In this document: positions 13,218 to 25,200 of the stretch, in pieces | Numbering within the stretch: position 1 is the first letter of the stretch | Layout of the letters: each line of letters starts with the position of its first letter | The notes under the pieces: model-generated | What the model saw: only the letters and a program-made list of their open reading frames with translations | Told to the model about the DNA's origin: nothing | Databases searched by the model: none | Assembly: GCF_039555335.1 (NCBI RefSeq) | Contig: NC_092640.1 | Span: forward strand, 30,696,204-30,760,203 | DNA from: Amphiura filiformis | Lineage: Eukaryota; Echinodermata; Ophiuroidea; Amphilepidida; Amphiuridae | DNA: 64,000 nucleotides | Direction of reading: 5' to 3' | Program-made: the position numbers and the translations under genes

Positions 13218-16200
13218 TATATTTATTTATTCATTTATTTATTCATTTATTTATTTATATATTTATTTATTTATTTATTTAATTATTTATGTATATATTG
13301 ACTTATTTATTGACTTATTTATTTATTTTTTATTTATTTATTTATCTATTGACTCATTCATGTCTTGATTTGCTTTGCAGTTGAAACCTACAAGAAGGTA
13401 CCGGTTACAGGCAGGTCGTAAATGCCCCGAAATGCAAATCTTTTTGACTCCTATTCAGGTCAGGGGCGTAACCAGACCTGACCTTCCGGGGGGGGGCAAG
13501 ATTGAAAAATTTCCCAATTTCTGATCAAAAGTTTTAGTATTTATGTTCGAGAGAAAGCTCGCTTGCCGCGAAGCGTTAAACGGGTGGAGTCGGTGGGGTC
13601 CAGGGGCAAAGCCCAGGCGGGGGTCAAGGGGGCTGAACGCCATGAAGCTCCTGGTTTTTGGCATATTAGAAAATATCAGTGTTTCAGAGTACAAATTTCA
13701 AAATGAAAGTAGTAGGCCTATAGATCTTCTTCTCTCTTTCTTTCCCTTTTCTCTTCTCCTTGAGTCCCTTCCCTTTTCTCTTCTCCCATCCCCTTTTCTT
13801 CCCTCTTTTTCTTTTCTTCTTTCCCTTTCTCTTCCCTCTTTCTTTTCCTTTTTCTCGTCTCCCTTCCCTTTTTCTCTTCTTTCCCCTTTCTCTTCCCTCT
13901 TTTTTCTTCCCTCTTTTTTTCTTCCCCTTTTCCCCTTCCCAAATTTTTACTCTTCTTCCAGGTTTGTTGTGTCCGGGGGCAGCTTGCACCCCCGGCCCCC
14001 ACTGGTTACGCCACTGCTCCTATTTAGACCCATTTATACAGACATTAAATCATGACAATAGTTCAATGGAGTTTACCTATTATGATTTTCGTTAAAGAAA
14101 TTCTCTAAATTTTGCTTACATTGGTCAACAGGCAATACTTGTTAACAGTCGGGCAACGCTGTGAATTGTAGAACTATATCTTTCTCCGGTTCATAGTTTT
14201 ATATTCGAAGCCGCATACATTTTGACGCCCAAAACGTATTCGAAGCCGAATATTCACCTTCGAATATTCACTTTGAACCAGCCTTAACGCTGGGTCCCGA
14301 CATAATCCATGTTGAGTGGTATCGCGAGTTCATTCATGTTTACTCAAACGAAGCTCTTAAGGTAGAGTCTTTTGTCTTGAAGTGGGACTAATAACCATTT
14401 GACTAAACAAAAGAGAGACATTTGGATGTAGTTGGTAACAAGCTCTTACACATGCCCTTCTTTTGAACGCACATTGATACACATGTCCCGAGTTTAAGCA
14501 ACAAGACGCTGTTGGTACAGAAACCAATCTGACGTTCGCGTTGAAGTGAATTTGAGCAAGAAATCCAATCAATATTTTTGAAGTTGCCGTTAAAGTTCCA
14601 GTAACTTCATTCCGCAAACTCTCTATTATCTTCGCGCTTACTTCAAATCAATACAAGTAACTGCAACTTTTAAATTGGGGTATTTTTCTTTCAAAACACT
14701 GCTGTATTGTCAATATTGAACAAAATTGGACAAATGGGGTATCAAAATGCGCGTAAATAAATCATCCTTCTTGTTATGTTAAAATATTGTGAAAACAATT
14801 ATTAGTTCTGAATCTATAGGCGTATTTATAACAGCTGAGTTACTTTTTGTGCAGTCTTTATTATGAAATAACACTGAGGTAATTGACTATACCATAGCCT
14901 ACTCCAACTGTAACGGTATAGAAAAGAATCAACATGACACCATATCCCATAGGCCTAGGCCCCTATGAGTGTTTGCTCAAACTGGAGCTCAGTCCGTACA
15001 GGAAGAGGCAATTACTGGGGTAGTAAAGACCGGTACAACGATGTCAGAGAAATGGAATACACCATGCTACACATACACCCACACCCCACCTCCATACCGA
15101 CACCACCCCCACATTCGCCCTCAACACAAAATATGAAAGTAATGTAGTTTTACCATTTTTCGGATTACCACTGAGCATGCTGAATAGGCCCCTAGGCTTA
15201 TTATATAATTTGCAGCTGAAACTAAAGAAAAACTCACAGCTGACCTCCTATACACATATCAATTTACATACATACCCCAACTCACCCTTATCATTCCATT
15301 ACATAAATATACCCACCCCACCCAATAAACACAGACCTACCAGTGGCGGCACCGGGCTTTTTTGAGGGGGGGGGGGGCAAAGTGAATTTTATGGGGGATC
15401 AACCAATTTTGTACAAAATTGCCGCAAAAGTTGATATTTGTTTTAGTTTCAGTTTATTTATTTTCCATATCAACAACGCAATGAAAAGATATATAATACA
15501 TAATGGAAGGATGACCAAAAAAAAAAAAGAGCAAAGCTCGAGAAGACTTTGACCACCCTGAAGATTTGTGTGATTGGGGGAATCAAACGGGGATGGGGGT
15601 CAAACGCACTTTTTCTTCCCAACAAAATAAATGCGCACGGTCATGTTTGGGCAGTTGTACAAATCTATTCATTTTTTCCAGCCATGGCTTAATTCTGAAT
15701 TGTCACCTAATTTGGGTGTACTTTGTCTTGGGTCCAATCTCTGTCATGGAAAATTTGCTATATCTTTCTAAATATAATAAGTGTTTGTTCTAGATTTGTG
15801 AAATAGCGTTTCATATTTGAAAGAACTAATGTTTAATTGCAACATTTCGAAACCACAAACCTAAACTGGGTGTTATGATGTACAAGATTGGGCTACGAGT
15901 ATGCATTTTACCAAGTTGGCAATAGGTATTTCCTTCATGTTGCCAATGCATGACTTTCTTTATTATACTCAAAAACGGATTTTATTATACTAGAAAGTTG
16001 TTTACGTGCATGTAGGCTCCTTCACAGCCGGTTTCTGTCGTGTATGTTTACGAATGAGCTACATGCAGACTGGGTTGCCAGGGACTACCAGGACAAAGTA
16101 TCGTTTTGACTATAACAATGTAAATATTAGCAAGATTTGGATTTGACCCCCTATCAGGTTAACTGATAACATAATTAATTGGAAATCTGAAATAAACACT

Positions 16201-19200
16201 TATTTTGTAAACAGGTGAAACTCTATGATTATTTATGGTTGGAAACTTAGGAAATTGCTGTTAATGAAATAAATAATATATTAAACATACATTTTGTTTT
16301 TTCAACGATGAAAATCCATTCACAAATAAGGTTTTTAGGAACCATTTGACATTAAACATTTTGAACAATTGCTCTATGAAAATAAGGGATATAATTGCAC
16401 CGCTGATCCAGGCTGCTGATAAGCTGTCAACAAGTGTGATCACTAATTCAACGATAATAATGAGCAATTATCTGACCAGAGGCACATTCTCCGATAAAGT
16501 GTCCAAAAAGCCAAATCTGTGTCGCCCATAGTGTCAAGTCGTATTCAGACTTGTTTCGTCAGAAAGAAATGACTTTTATTAATATAACTAATACTTCGGA
16601 GTTGCTTTCTAAAATGTGTGGGGCTGGAGGTTGTAACATGCCTAGAAAGTATAAAACAATAAAGCTGATTATGCATGTCCATTGTTTTCCTCCATGTCGC
16701 CAGCCAAGGTACGTTCCGTATAATGTGTCCCTGTTCGTTAAAGGTGAACCTCATTGAAAATAAAGTTATATATCAATGGAAAGCTTATGATATCAGGATA
16801 TTAAAAATAATTTTTTCCGATTTTTTTGATGGCCAATAAAGCTGAAAAATTAAAAAAATGAATGAATTTTTGGTCTTTTAAGGCGCCCAAAAGCACCCAA
16901 ATCAATCGTCTTTGACCTTGAGAATGCTCGTGACGTAAGCTCAGGGTTCGCAGTCACGTGATCCTACTCGGAAACATGTAAACAAGACTTGCTTCCTGTA
17001 CTTTGCAAGCTGCCCGGCAAGTCTGATTTTCAAAATAAAGCTTGAAATGAGAAGAATCTTCAAGTTGCTGATTCCTTCTATATATATTAGAAATAATAGA
17101 ATTATTGTCAACACGAAAATGTTCCGTAAATTTTTGACAAAATCAGTCATAACTGGCTGGGTATAACTGGGTAATTGAGTTTGAATTTCGCGCTGGGATC
17201 AATTCCATGCGCAAATGATTGCTGCTACCGTATACCGTTCATGTCATGGACTGAATAAACATGATCGAATAACAAATTAAATAACTTGTTTGTGACATTC
17301 CCTATTCTTGATTCATTTAAAAATATCTGATTTTTAAAAATATCGTCTTGTAGTAATCAAAAAATTAATTAAAAAACGCCGATTTCATCAAATCCAGCCC
17401 ATAAAGGTTTTCATATTATAACGCATTGCGGTAATACATTCTCCCGGTACATTCTTTCCACACAATCATAATCACGATTGAAAGAAACAGATACTTTATT
17501 ATAAAATAAATACGATTTAGGCTTAGTAGACCGTTATTTGATGGAATTCTGAAATCTGAATAAAATTAAAATATTGTCACTTGTGTCACGATTCTTTTAA
17601 TGATACTACCATCAGTGTACTGAAAAAGTGAAACATTCATGTATGGATTACCGAACACGATGCGTAAATTGCTGCTTTTATGCTGAAGAAATTACAGGCA
17701 GCCGCGCCGATCAAGGTGGGCAAACACAGCGACTCGCTTCGTCTCCGGTAGCACAAGTTCAAGTTGCGCCGTGTTTCAGCAGATTTGATCAATCGTTCCC
17801 TTATATTTGGAACATCTACCGGAATAAATGTTGCTGATGAAGTAGCAATAAGTTGGAAATATCAGAATGTGAATATCAAATCGGTCATTTTGTCTGCAAG
17901 CACAGTACGTACAGTCGCGGATACGGAACACTCGGCGACTGAGTGAGTTCACCCCGCCCCGTATGTATCTACGAGTTCGCCTATCATACATGACCGGTTG
18001 TAAAGTTAAGAAATAATTTAAAAATCCCGTACATGTACTTTATTCTATTCCTTCATTTTCTCATTGTGATAAGTTCATCTCAACTTGGTGTGACGATCTG
18101 AACTGGTAGCACTAGCAGTTATTTTTTGCAATCTGTTTTCATTCCGGTTCTTCGGCGAATCTTCGCTCTTTGTGCTTTACTGTAATATTCCCTGCATATC
18201 GTGGATGGCTTGGCCTATCCCAAATCACCCCGGCCAGCATGCAGCACTTTTCCCATTTTTTAATCCACACACTTTATTCAGGAACTTCATTCTTGATTTG
18301 ATCATGATGTTTCCTTCATGTTATTCTTATTTTATTGAAGATATTTTTCATGTTAAGTAAGTTGGCAATGACTGAGTTCGTGCATTGGGCCGATGCATGC
18401 CACAGTAATGCATGGACATTGTGTTTACAATCAAACCCGGAAGTAACTGTGTGTCCCCGTGTTGACGTCATCATCGAAAGCGCCCAATTTGAACGATTTC
18501 GTTTTGTAATTTAGGGGGTGCCAATATCCAATCTTTGCATGGAGATTATGTCTATCCTGGTGCGTTAGGCAAATAAAAATATTCTTTTCTGCTTCCTGGC
18601 ATCATAAGCTTTCCATTGATATATAACTTTATTTTCAATGAGGTTCACCTTTAAACATGCGCGCATAATAATGGATTATAGGTACTTTTCATTAGTGGTA
18701 TCATGCCCTAATAATAAAGTATAAAACATCACAACGCAAGTTATTAAATTTTTCCAACAGGTCTTTGAGACTATGTCGCCAAAATTGTTCACAGATACGT
18801 TACCATATTTCTAATGAACAACAATCTGTCAAAATAACTGGCTATATGAATGTTCCCATATGTTATGGATCAAGCAGGCTCTATAGTTATATTATATATG
18901 TGGTACATAACACAATCATGGTTTCAAAGTAAAAAAATCAGGTCTATTAATGGCAAAAAATCCTGACGTTACGTTCATGCGTTCACAGATACGTTACCTA
19001 AATTCTACTCCCCTCGGAAAAAACGCTGTGATAAATGAAGCCAAATACCATATCAGACTTTAGTACATTGGGTGATGACTGATCAAGTATGGGCATTAAG
19101 TCGGTAAGTTTTTACACTTGCACGATTAAGACAAAAGTGGGAAAGGGCTTCACAGATACATTACCACTGATACGTTACCCCCATGCGTACAAGTAATATT

Positions 19201-22200
19201 GCTCAAAAATGAAGTATTGTTGAAAAATCACCCATGCATTGTTTTGTGTTCTGAAACTATTAAAGTTTACGATTCTGAATGATTTTCACGAATTCTTCGT
19301 GGTTGGCATTTTGCAATTCCTGAGCCCAAACTTGGACGCTTTATCTGAGAATGGGCCCAGACAGGAACCAAGCTGGGTATAAACAGTGCAGAAGGCTACT
19401 ACCATCACTAATTGATGCTGGGAGTGACACTGGTGGTGGTGGGGGGGTAAATACCAGTAATTGGGGGTAGATAGTGGCTTTGGTTTTACACATTTTGGTA
19501 TAGCAACTGGACAGTTTATAGTTGTAACAATATAATCAACACATTCAGAAAATAAAGATTGGTTTGAGCCCAGGAATCCCTGGGATTAAGTAATCAGTCT
19601 TTTTGATTATATTGTGATCAGTGTAACTACCAAATAAACTATACATTGCGAATAAATATCTCAAATAAAATACCATGTTTTTAATGGATTTTAACTGTAA
19701 TTTACCAAACATTGGTAAATGGTAAAAATAATGGTAAAACACAGAAGAGGTAAAAGGACAGAGATATGGAATTGATATGAAATCCCTTAAGCAGCAAACA
19801 TTCTTAAGGTTGTCTGAATATAGATTGTTGTATAACTTGGATGATGTGATTTCAATTGAGCAGTTTGTTACAGGTATGAATTAAAGGAGTATTTTGTGAT
19901 CCTAGCATCCTCTTTTTGTGACATTTTTCAGTACATATCCACGAAAAAGCTTATTTCAAAAATTTCAGTTGATTCCGATTTTGCGTTTGCGAGTTATGCA
20001 TGATTATGTGTATTACAATGCTCCAACGAAATTCAAATTTCACGATATCTTTGCAAAACGAATTAACCTGCAAGAAATATTTTGTAAATAAACATTATGT
20101 AGCCAGAGGTTTCCAGTGGTTTCCAGTTTTTGTGAAAAGTGGCAGATGAGGCTGCGGATCACGAAATGCCCTTTTAAATGTAGACCTATTTCGCACACAT
20201 TTTTCAATTCAGCTTTCAACATGAAAATTTTGAGTATTTCCTAGTATGTCATTGGTGGTGTATTTACCAATAAATGCCAATATTTCACACCCGGTTAGTT
20301 GTGCCAAACATTCAAATTTACTAGCATTCCAAGTAGGCTACTTGCAATTCAAAGTTATGAAGTTGATCTGCATCCATGGCGTTGTCTTTTTAAAGACATT
20401 TCTTGTTGGTTTTGTTTCAGGTGATCTGTTTAGCCGATCACACAGAAGCTTTCACAACACTACCGAGCGACCCCGTATGTAATTGTAGTCAACCACCACC
20501 CTGTCTCAGGAATTTAGGCATATTTCCAGTGCCACATAGCCTAGTGGAGATTACTTGTCCCACAATCATGACAATCGGCCCACCACGCAGTGTATGTGTT
20601 AAACACCCGTTGGATAAGTTCCAAGTAACGAACAGGAGTGTTACCGATGAGTTAGACAATGGGAGACAATATTGTACATCGAATGTTCAACTTTTTACGT
20701 GTGAGCCTGACGGTAAGTTTCTCAGTGCCAATGTATCATGATGCAGTCATGTCTACAGTAGAATTCATCTCGACCTTTGCAGGACTTAAACCCCATTAAA
20801 AGCTATTAAACCAAGATAACACTCATTGAAACAGCTCAACTGATTAAATCGGATCTTCTCTGGTTGTGCACATGTGTCTGTTTTACATGTGCGATATCGC
20901 AATAAAGCTGGTATTATAGCTTCAGTTGGGTAACCGATTATAAAGGAATTGCAAGGAAACAATGGTATGTGGACCTTTGTTCACGAAATGAGACAATGGC
21001 CTGCTTTTTGTTAACCAGCATTCTTGAAAATGAGCAACATAATGATTGTTGACTTAACACGGTTTGGAAATAATTTCTTCATATTTTTGGTGTTATCTGT
21101 CGTTTACATATCCTTCCTAAAACACAAAAGTGCGACCCTCTCCAAACACCTAAATTAGCTAAAAATTTAGGACATGTTACAAAACTATATTTTCTAGAAT
21201 TTCAGAGAATAGTTTAAATGTAGCTTGTACCGTTTTTTTGTGGCATCCTTCAGAACGGAGCGGTCCGTTACCAATATAGCTCAATATTTTCGGTCAAATC
21301 TCCATTCAATTAACACGGGGAGTTGGCTAGCTATGAGCTAGCTATGCTTTGCCCTCACTCATATTCTATACGAAAGTGCGACTATTTCTGAACATCTAAC
21401 CTAGCTGTAATTTTAGGTCATGTTAGAGAAATATATTTGCTAGAAGTTTGGAGAATAGTTTAAATATTGGCCGGTTATTTTTCACACAGTGATGTTAACT
21501 AGGCAAATGCAATATACTTCTAACATACACTATTTGTAAAGGTCGCGCGTCAATGGTGAGAGCACTGTGTATTGTGTATAGGAAAACGGACAGTAACTGC
21601 AGTATGTTGCTCTGATTTTCACCGTAAAAATCAAAATGGTGTCTTATAAAAATTAAACATGTGTCTATAAGGAACACGATCAATTAAGGCATAGACACAG
21701 ATACATTGTAACAAAGTCATATACTATAAAAAATATATACCTATAGGCCTATACCTAAATGTTAACATTTCGAGGGTTTCAAGCACCAACTTTTTTGACC
21801 TCAGCTGAACCAAACTGGAACGCACCTGTCCGTTCCATTTTGGTTAGGGGTGCTACTCGCCCTTACACCACATGTACGCGCAAAAGGAATACACTACATA
21901 TTCAGGGCTGGATTTACCATTGGGCCAGATGGGCCCGGGCACAGGGCCCCCAAATGTTTGGGGCCCCTAAATTGCCCTGTGTATGTTTCTTGTTAACCCG
22001 GAAACACCATTTTGGAACAAAATAGGGTAAAATAGCAAAATTTGGCCCTTCATACTGCAGTTACTGTTCATTTTCCTATACACAGTAGGCCTACTCTTAC
22101 CATTGACGCGTGACCTCTACCTCTGTATGTTTAGGTATAGGGCATTGCCTAGTTAACGTCACTGTGTGAAAAATAACCGGCCAATAAAAGTACTCTCTGA

Positions 22201-25200
22201 AATTCTAGAAAATATAGTTTTGTAACATGTCCTAAATTTTTAGCTAAAAACTTTGGTGTTTTAGGAAGCAAGGGCACGGCACGGCCTGCAAAATTTTCTG
22301 TGTCAATCGAATGCATATTTTACTGACTATCACTCACTTGTGTACCGCTCTCTTTACAGACATGACAACCGTAAACACGACAACAACTGATGTCACAACG
22401 TCATATTCCATGACAACGACATCAGGATCAACATCAACAGATAGCGCCACGTCAACGTCATCAGATACGTCAACATCAATCCCGTCAACGTCAATCACGT
22501 CAACGTCAATCACGTCAACGTCAACAGACACCATAACATCAACAACAGATTACACAAGTACCGGGACAAGTACCAGACCCTCTTGTAAAAATGGTAATCT
22601 TTGAAACAAATTGGCAACTACTGAATTACAATGCTTCATTACAATGCTTCATAGAGCTCTTAATCTTTAGAGGAGCACTAAACACTAAATAAGATAAAAA
22701 AATTTAAGATATTTATTTTGTTGCTACTAAACACGGATGTAAAACGTCATGGGTGCCGGTCGTTGAAGAGATTATCAACGTGGTGACTGGGCTATTCCAG
22801 TTGAAATCCACACTACCCCTGTGGAAGTATTTGGAAATATTTTCCACAGGGGGAGTATGTTTTTCCAAGTATAATTGGTCAGAGTTAATCATTTTGAAAC
22901 TAATACTCCCCCTGTATTATGGCTTTACCTACAGCCTGTCTCAAAAAAAATTGTGCAAGTGAAAAGCGCCCTCTTTGGCAATTAGAAAATACCGTTGTGA
23001 CATAATGCTTACATCAAAGTCACGGGTGCAGTCTTAGCTCTCAAATGCCGTTTGTTCTGTTCAATTTGCTTGTTACAATTTCGAGATATGTTTATTTAAC
23101 AACGAAAGGGTAAAATCACAATTGTGCCACTTTTACTAGGGAAGAGAGCTGTACATGTAAATCAATGATAGCTGATGTTGATGCGTCAATGCACTCGCCC
23201 TTTCGGGGCGCATGCATTAGACGCATCAACATCAGCACGCGTGCATTATTTTGTCTAATATCTCTCCCAACAAGTAATACGCGTTCATTAACCTATAACA
23301 TATATAAGTGCGCCATATTTGTTTGTCTTTTAACATATCTTAAGTGACCAGTATTTACCATGATAAAATCATTGACATACACATGTATTTAATTTTTTCA
23401 GCAGAATGTGAAATATTTATTTATCTTTTAATCTCTTTTAAGTGGAAAAAGAGAATCATCATTCCTGCTTCATGATAAAACAGTAAAAACAGTCAAAAAA
23501 ATAAATTTTGTATTGTGTAATTGATGCATTCTTTTGATTTCACGAAGGAACTCATGATAAACTTGATGCTATCACTGTTACATGTAATGCCCTCTTCCCT
23601 AGTAAAAGTGGCACAATTGTTATTTTACCCTGTCGTCTTTAACTAAACATATCTCGAGATTAAAACAAGCAAATTGAACAGAACAAACGGCATTTGAGAG
23701 CTAAGACTACGCCCTTGACGTTGATGTAAGCATTATGTCACAACGGTAGTTTCTAATTGCCAGAGAGGGCGCTTTTCACTTGCACAATTTTTTTGAGACA
23801 GGCTGTATATCTTCCACAACTGGAGTGAGTATTTCAAATGGAAGTTACCGTTGTCTATTCACCCGGGGGGGGGGGTCACTCTCACACAAAAGTGCCTCCC
23901 ACCCGCGTCCGAACACCTCTGAAATGCACCCTTAATGGCGAATTTTCACATAACCAAATTGCACCCACACCCCGGGGGCACTCCAACTTTGAGGTGACGC
24001 GTATGTAGGGCTGTTAAGACCCCTTTTTCAGCATCGCTGTCACCCAAAGACCCCATATTTTTTACGAACACATGCTCGCTCCGCGCTCTGTCACCCGAAG
24101 ACCCCCTATTTTTCCATTTGATCTGTCACCCAAAGACCCTTACAAGTTCAATTTGAACAGCAACTTTCATTTATCACTGATTTTGTTACTTATTTTGAAA
24201 AAATAAAGAAATTTGAAGCCATTTAGAACTAGAAATTTGATTTTTGAGGTTTTTGTGGCGCTGTTTTGGTTCTCACCCAAAGATTCCATTTAAAAAAAAG
24301 TCATGTTCTCACCCAATGACCCCATATTTTTTACATTTTGCTCTCACCGAATGCCAAAAATCATGCTCTCACCCAATGACCCCATATTTTTTACATGTTG
24401 CTCTCACCGAATGCCCCTTAGTGCGAAAGCGCCAGCCCTACACCTATATCCATTTCAAATTGAAGTGCCCCCCCCCCCCGGGACCCACACATGCAAAATC
24501 ATACCCTAAATGGCGTAGCACATGCAAAAACCATACCCTAAATGGCGTCAACTGAGAAATATCTATATTGATACCCTAAGTGGCGTTAACAGGGAAATGA
24601 GCTAATTTGATACCCAAGGTGTCTTTTTGATGTTACAGACATATAAATACTGAAGAAAACATACACAAAAGTAACAATAACCAATTAAAAAGTGGTGATT
24701 TTTATCAAATTAGTGCAAACTCACTCAAACAATAATATTACTAACCCTAAACGTCTAAGGATTTGGCTGAAAAGGACCCCTAAATGGCGATGCCTTCTGA
24801 AAAAGTACCCCCTTTTCAAAAAGACGTCGTCGACGACGCTGTGTGGTGAAAAACATACCCTTTTAGACGTTTTTCTTGGACACGGGTGCGTAGCAAGTCA
24901 AGTAGTGAGTGACCCCCGGGTCTATTCAATTCAGAATTGATACTCCCTTTGTGGCAGAGTTTAGCCGAATCTTCCACAGGGGTAGTGTGGATTTTAAATG
25001 GAATAGCCCATTTGCCGAACTTGCATGCCAACCAGAACTGGGACAACACCCTAAAATTGATCAGAATTTAGGTTTTCGTATGTTTGGAACAATATAGATG
25101 TGCTTGCTAATGAAGCTGGAAAATGGCAAACGTGACAGCAATAATTTTTTTTTGGGGGGGCTTTGGGGCGCCAGCGCCCCGGGGTAAAAGCAGGGGTGGC

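Larger units (their letters stand above)
11469..14285. mobile_element. Nested inverted-repeat element
   Basis: The left end at 11469-11545 ('gtgaatattcgaaggcgaat', 'ggcttcgaat') is the reverse complement of 14212-14285 ('attcgaagccgaatattc', 'cttcgaatattcac'). It sits wholly inside the 10090-14860 element, in matching order. No transposase frame was seen. It could instead be an inner part of the same transposon. Confidence 0.55.
10090..14860. mobile_element. Large inverted-repeat element in gene A intron 1
   Basis: About 300-bp arms at 10090-10400 and 14560-14860 are reverse complements: GTTATAAATACGCCTATAGA on the left pairs with TCTATAGGCGTATTTATAAC on the right, and further in 'gaatgaagttact' pairs with 'agtaacttcattc'. 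The 4.2-kb interior has no intact transposase; it holds nested repeats, a long ATTT microsatellite and purine-rich DNA. A single-arm relative lies at 30990-31150. It separates gene A exon 1 from the intron sequence that is conserved in the other copy. Confidence 0.7.
22790..25010. mobile_element. Foldback MITE split by two later insertions
   Basis: The ends GGGCTATTCCAGTTGAAATC (22790) and 'gattttaaatggaatagccc' (to 25009) are inverted repeats, continuing inward to CCACACTACCCCTGTGGAAG and its complement. Between them lie the elements at 22931-23806 and 23861-24921. When these are excluded the rest is a short foldback element. A related copy lies at 40565-40790 in gene B. It lies in gene A intron 3. 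Confidence 0.7.

Noticed and set aside
13057-13368. 103-codon Ile/Phe/Tyr-rich frame
   Set aside because: Translation of an ATTT tetranucleotide microsatellite; stop-free only because of the repeat.
13543-14095. Long frames on both strands (Ser/Phe/Pro-rich and Lys/Arg/Glu-rich)
   Set aside because: They read through a C/T tract within an interspersed repeat; stops cannot occur in such sequence by composition.
16742-18650. Autonomous transposase in the TTAA-flanked element
   Set aside because: Only short frames on both strands; no DDE or zinc-finger pattern could be supported.
24244-24555. 103-codon frame with repeated SHPMTPYFLH
   Set aside because: Internal word repeats of a non-autonomous TIR element, not protein repeats.
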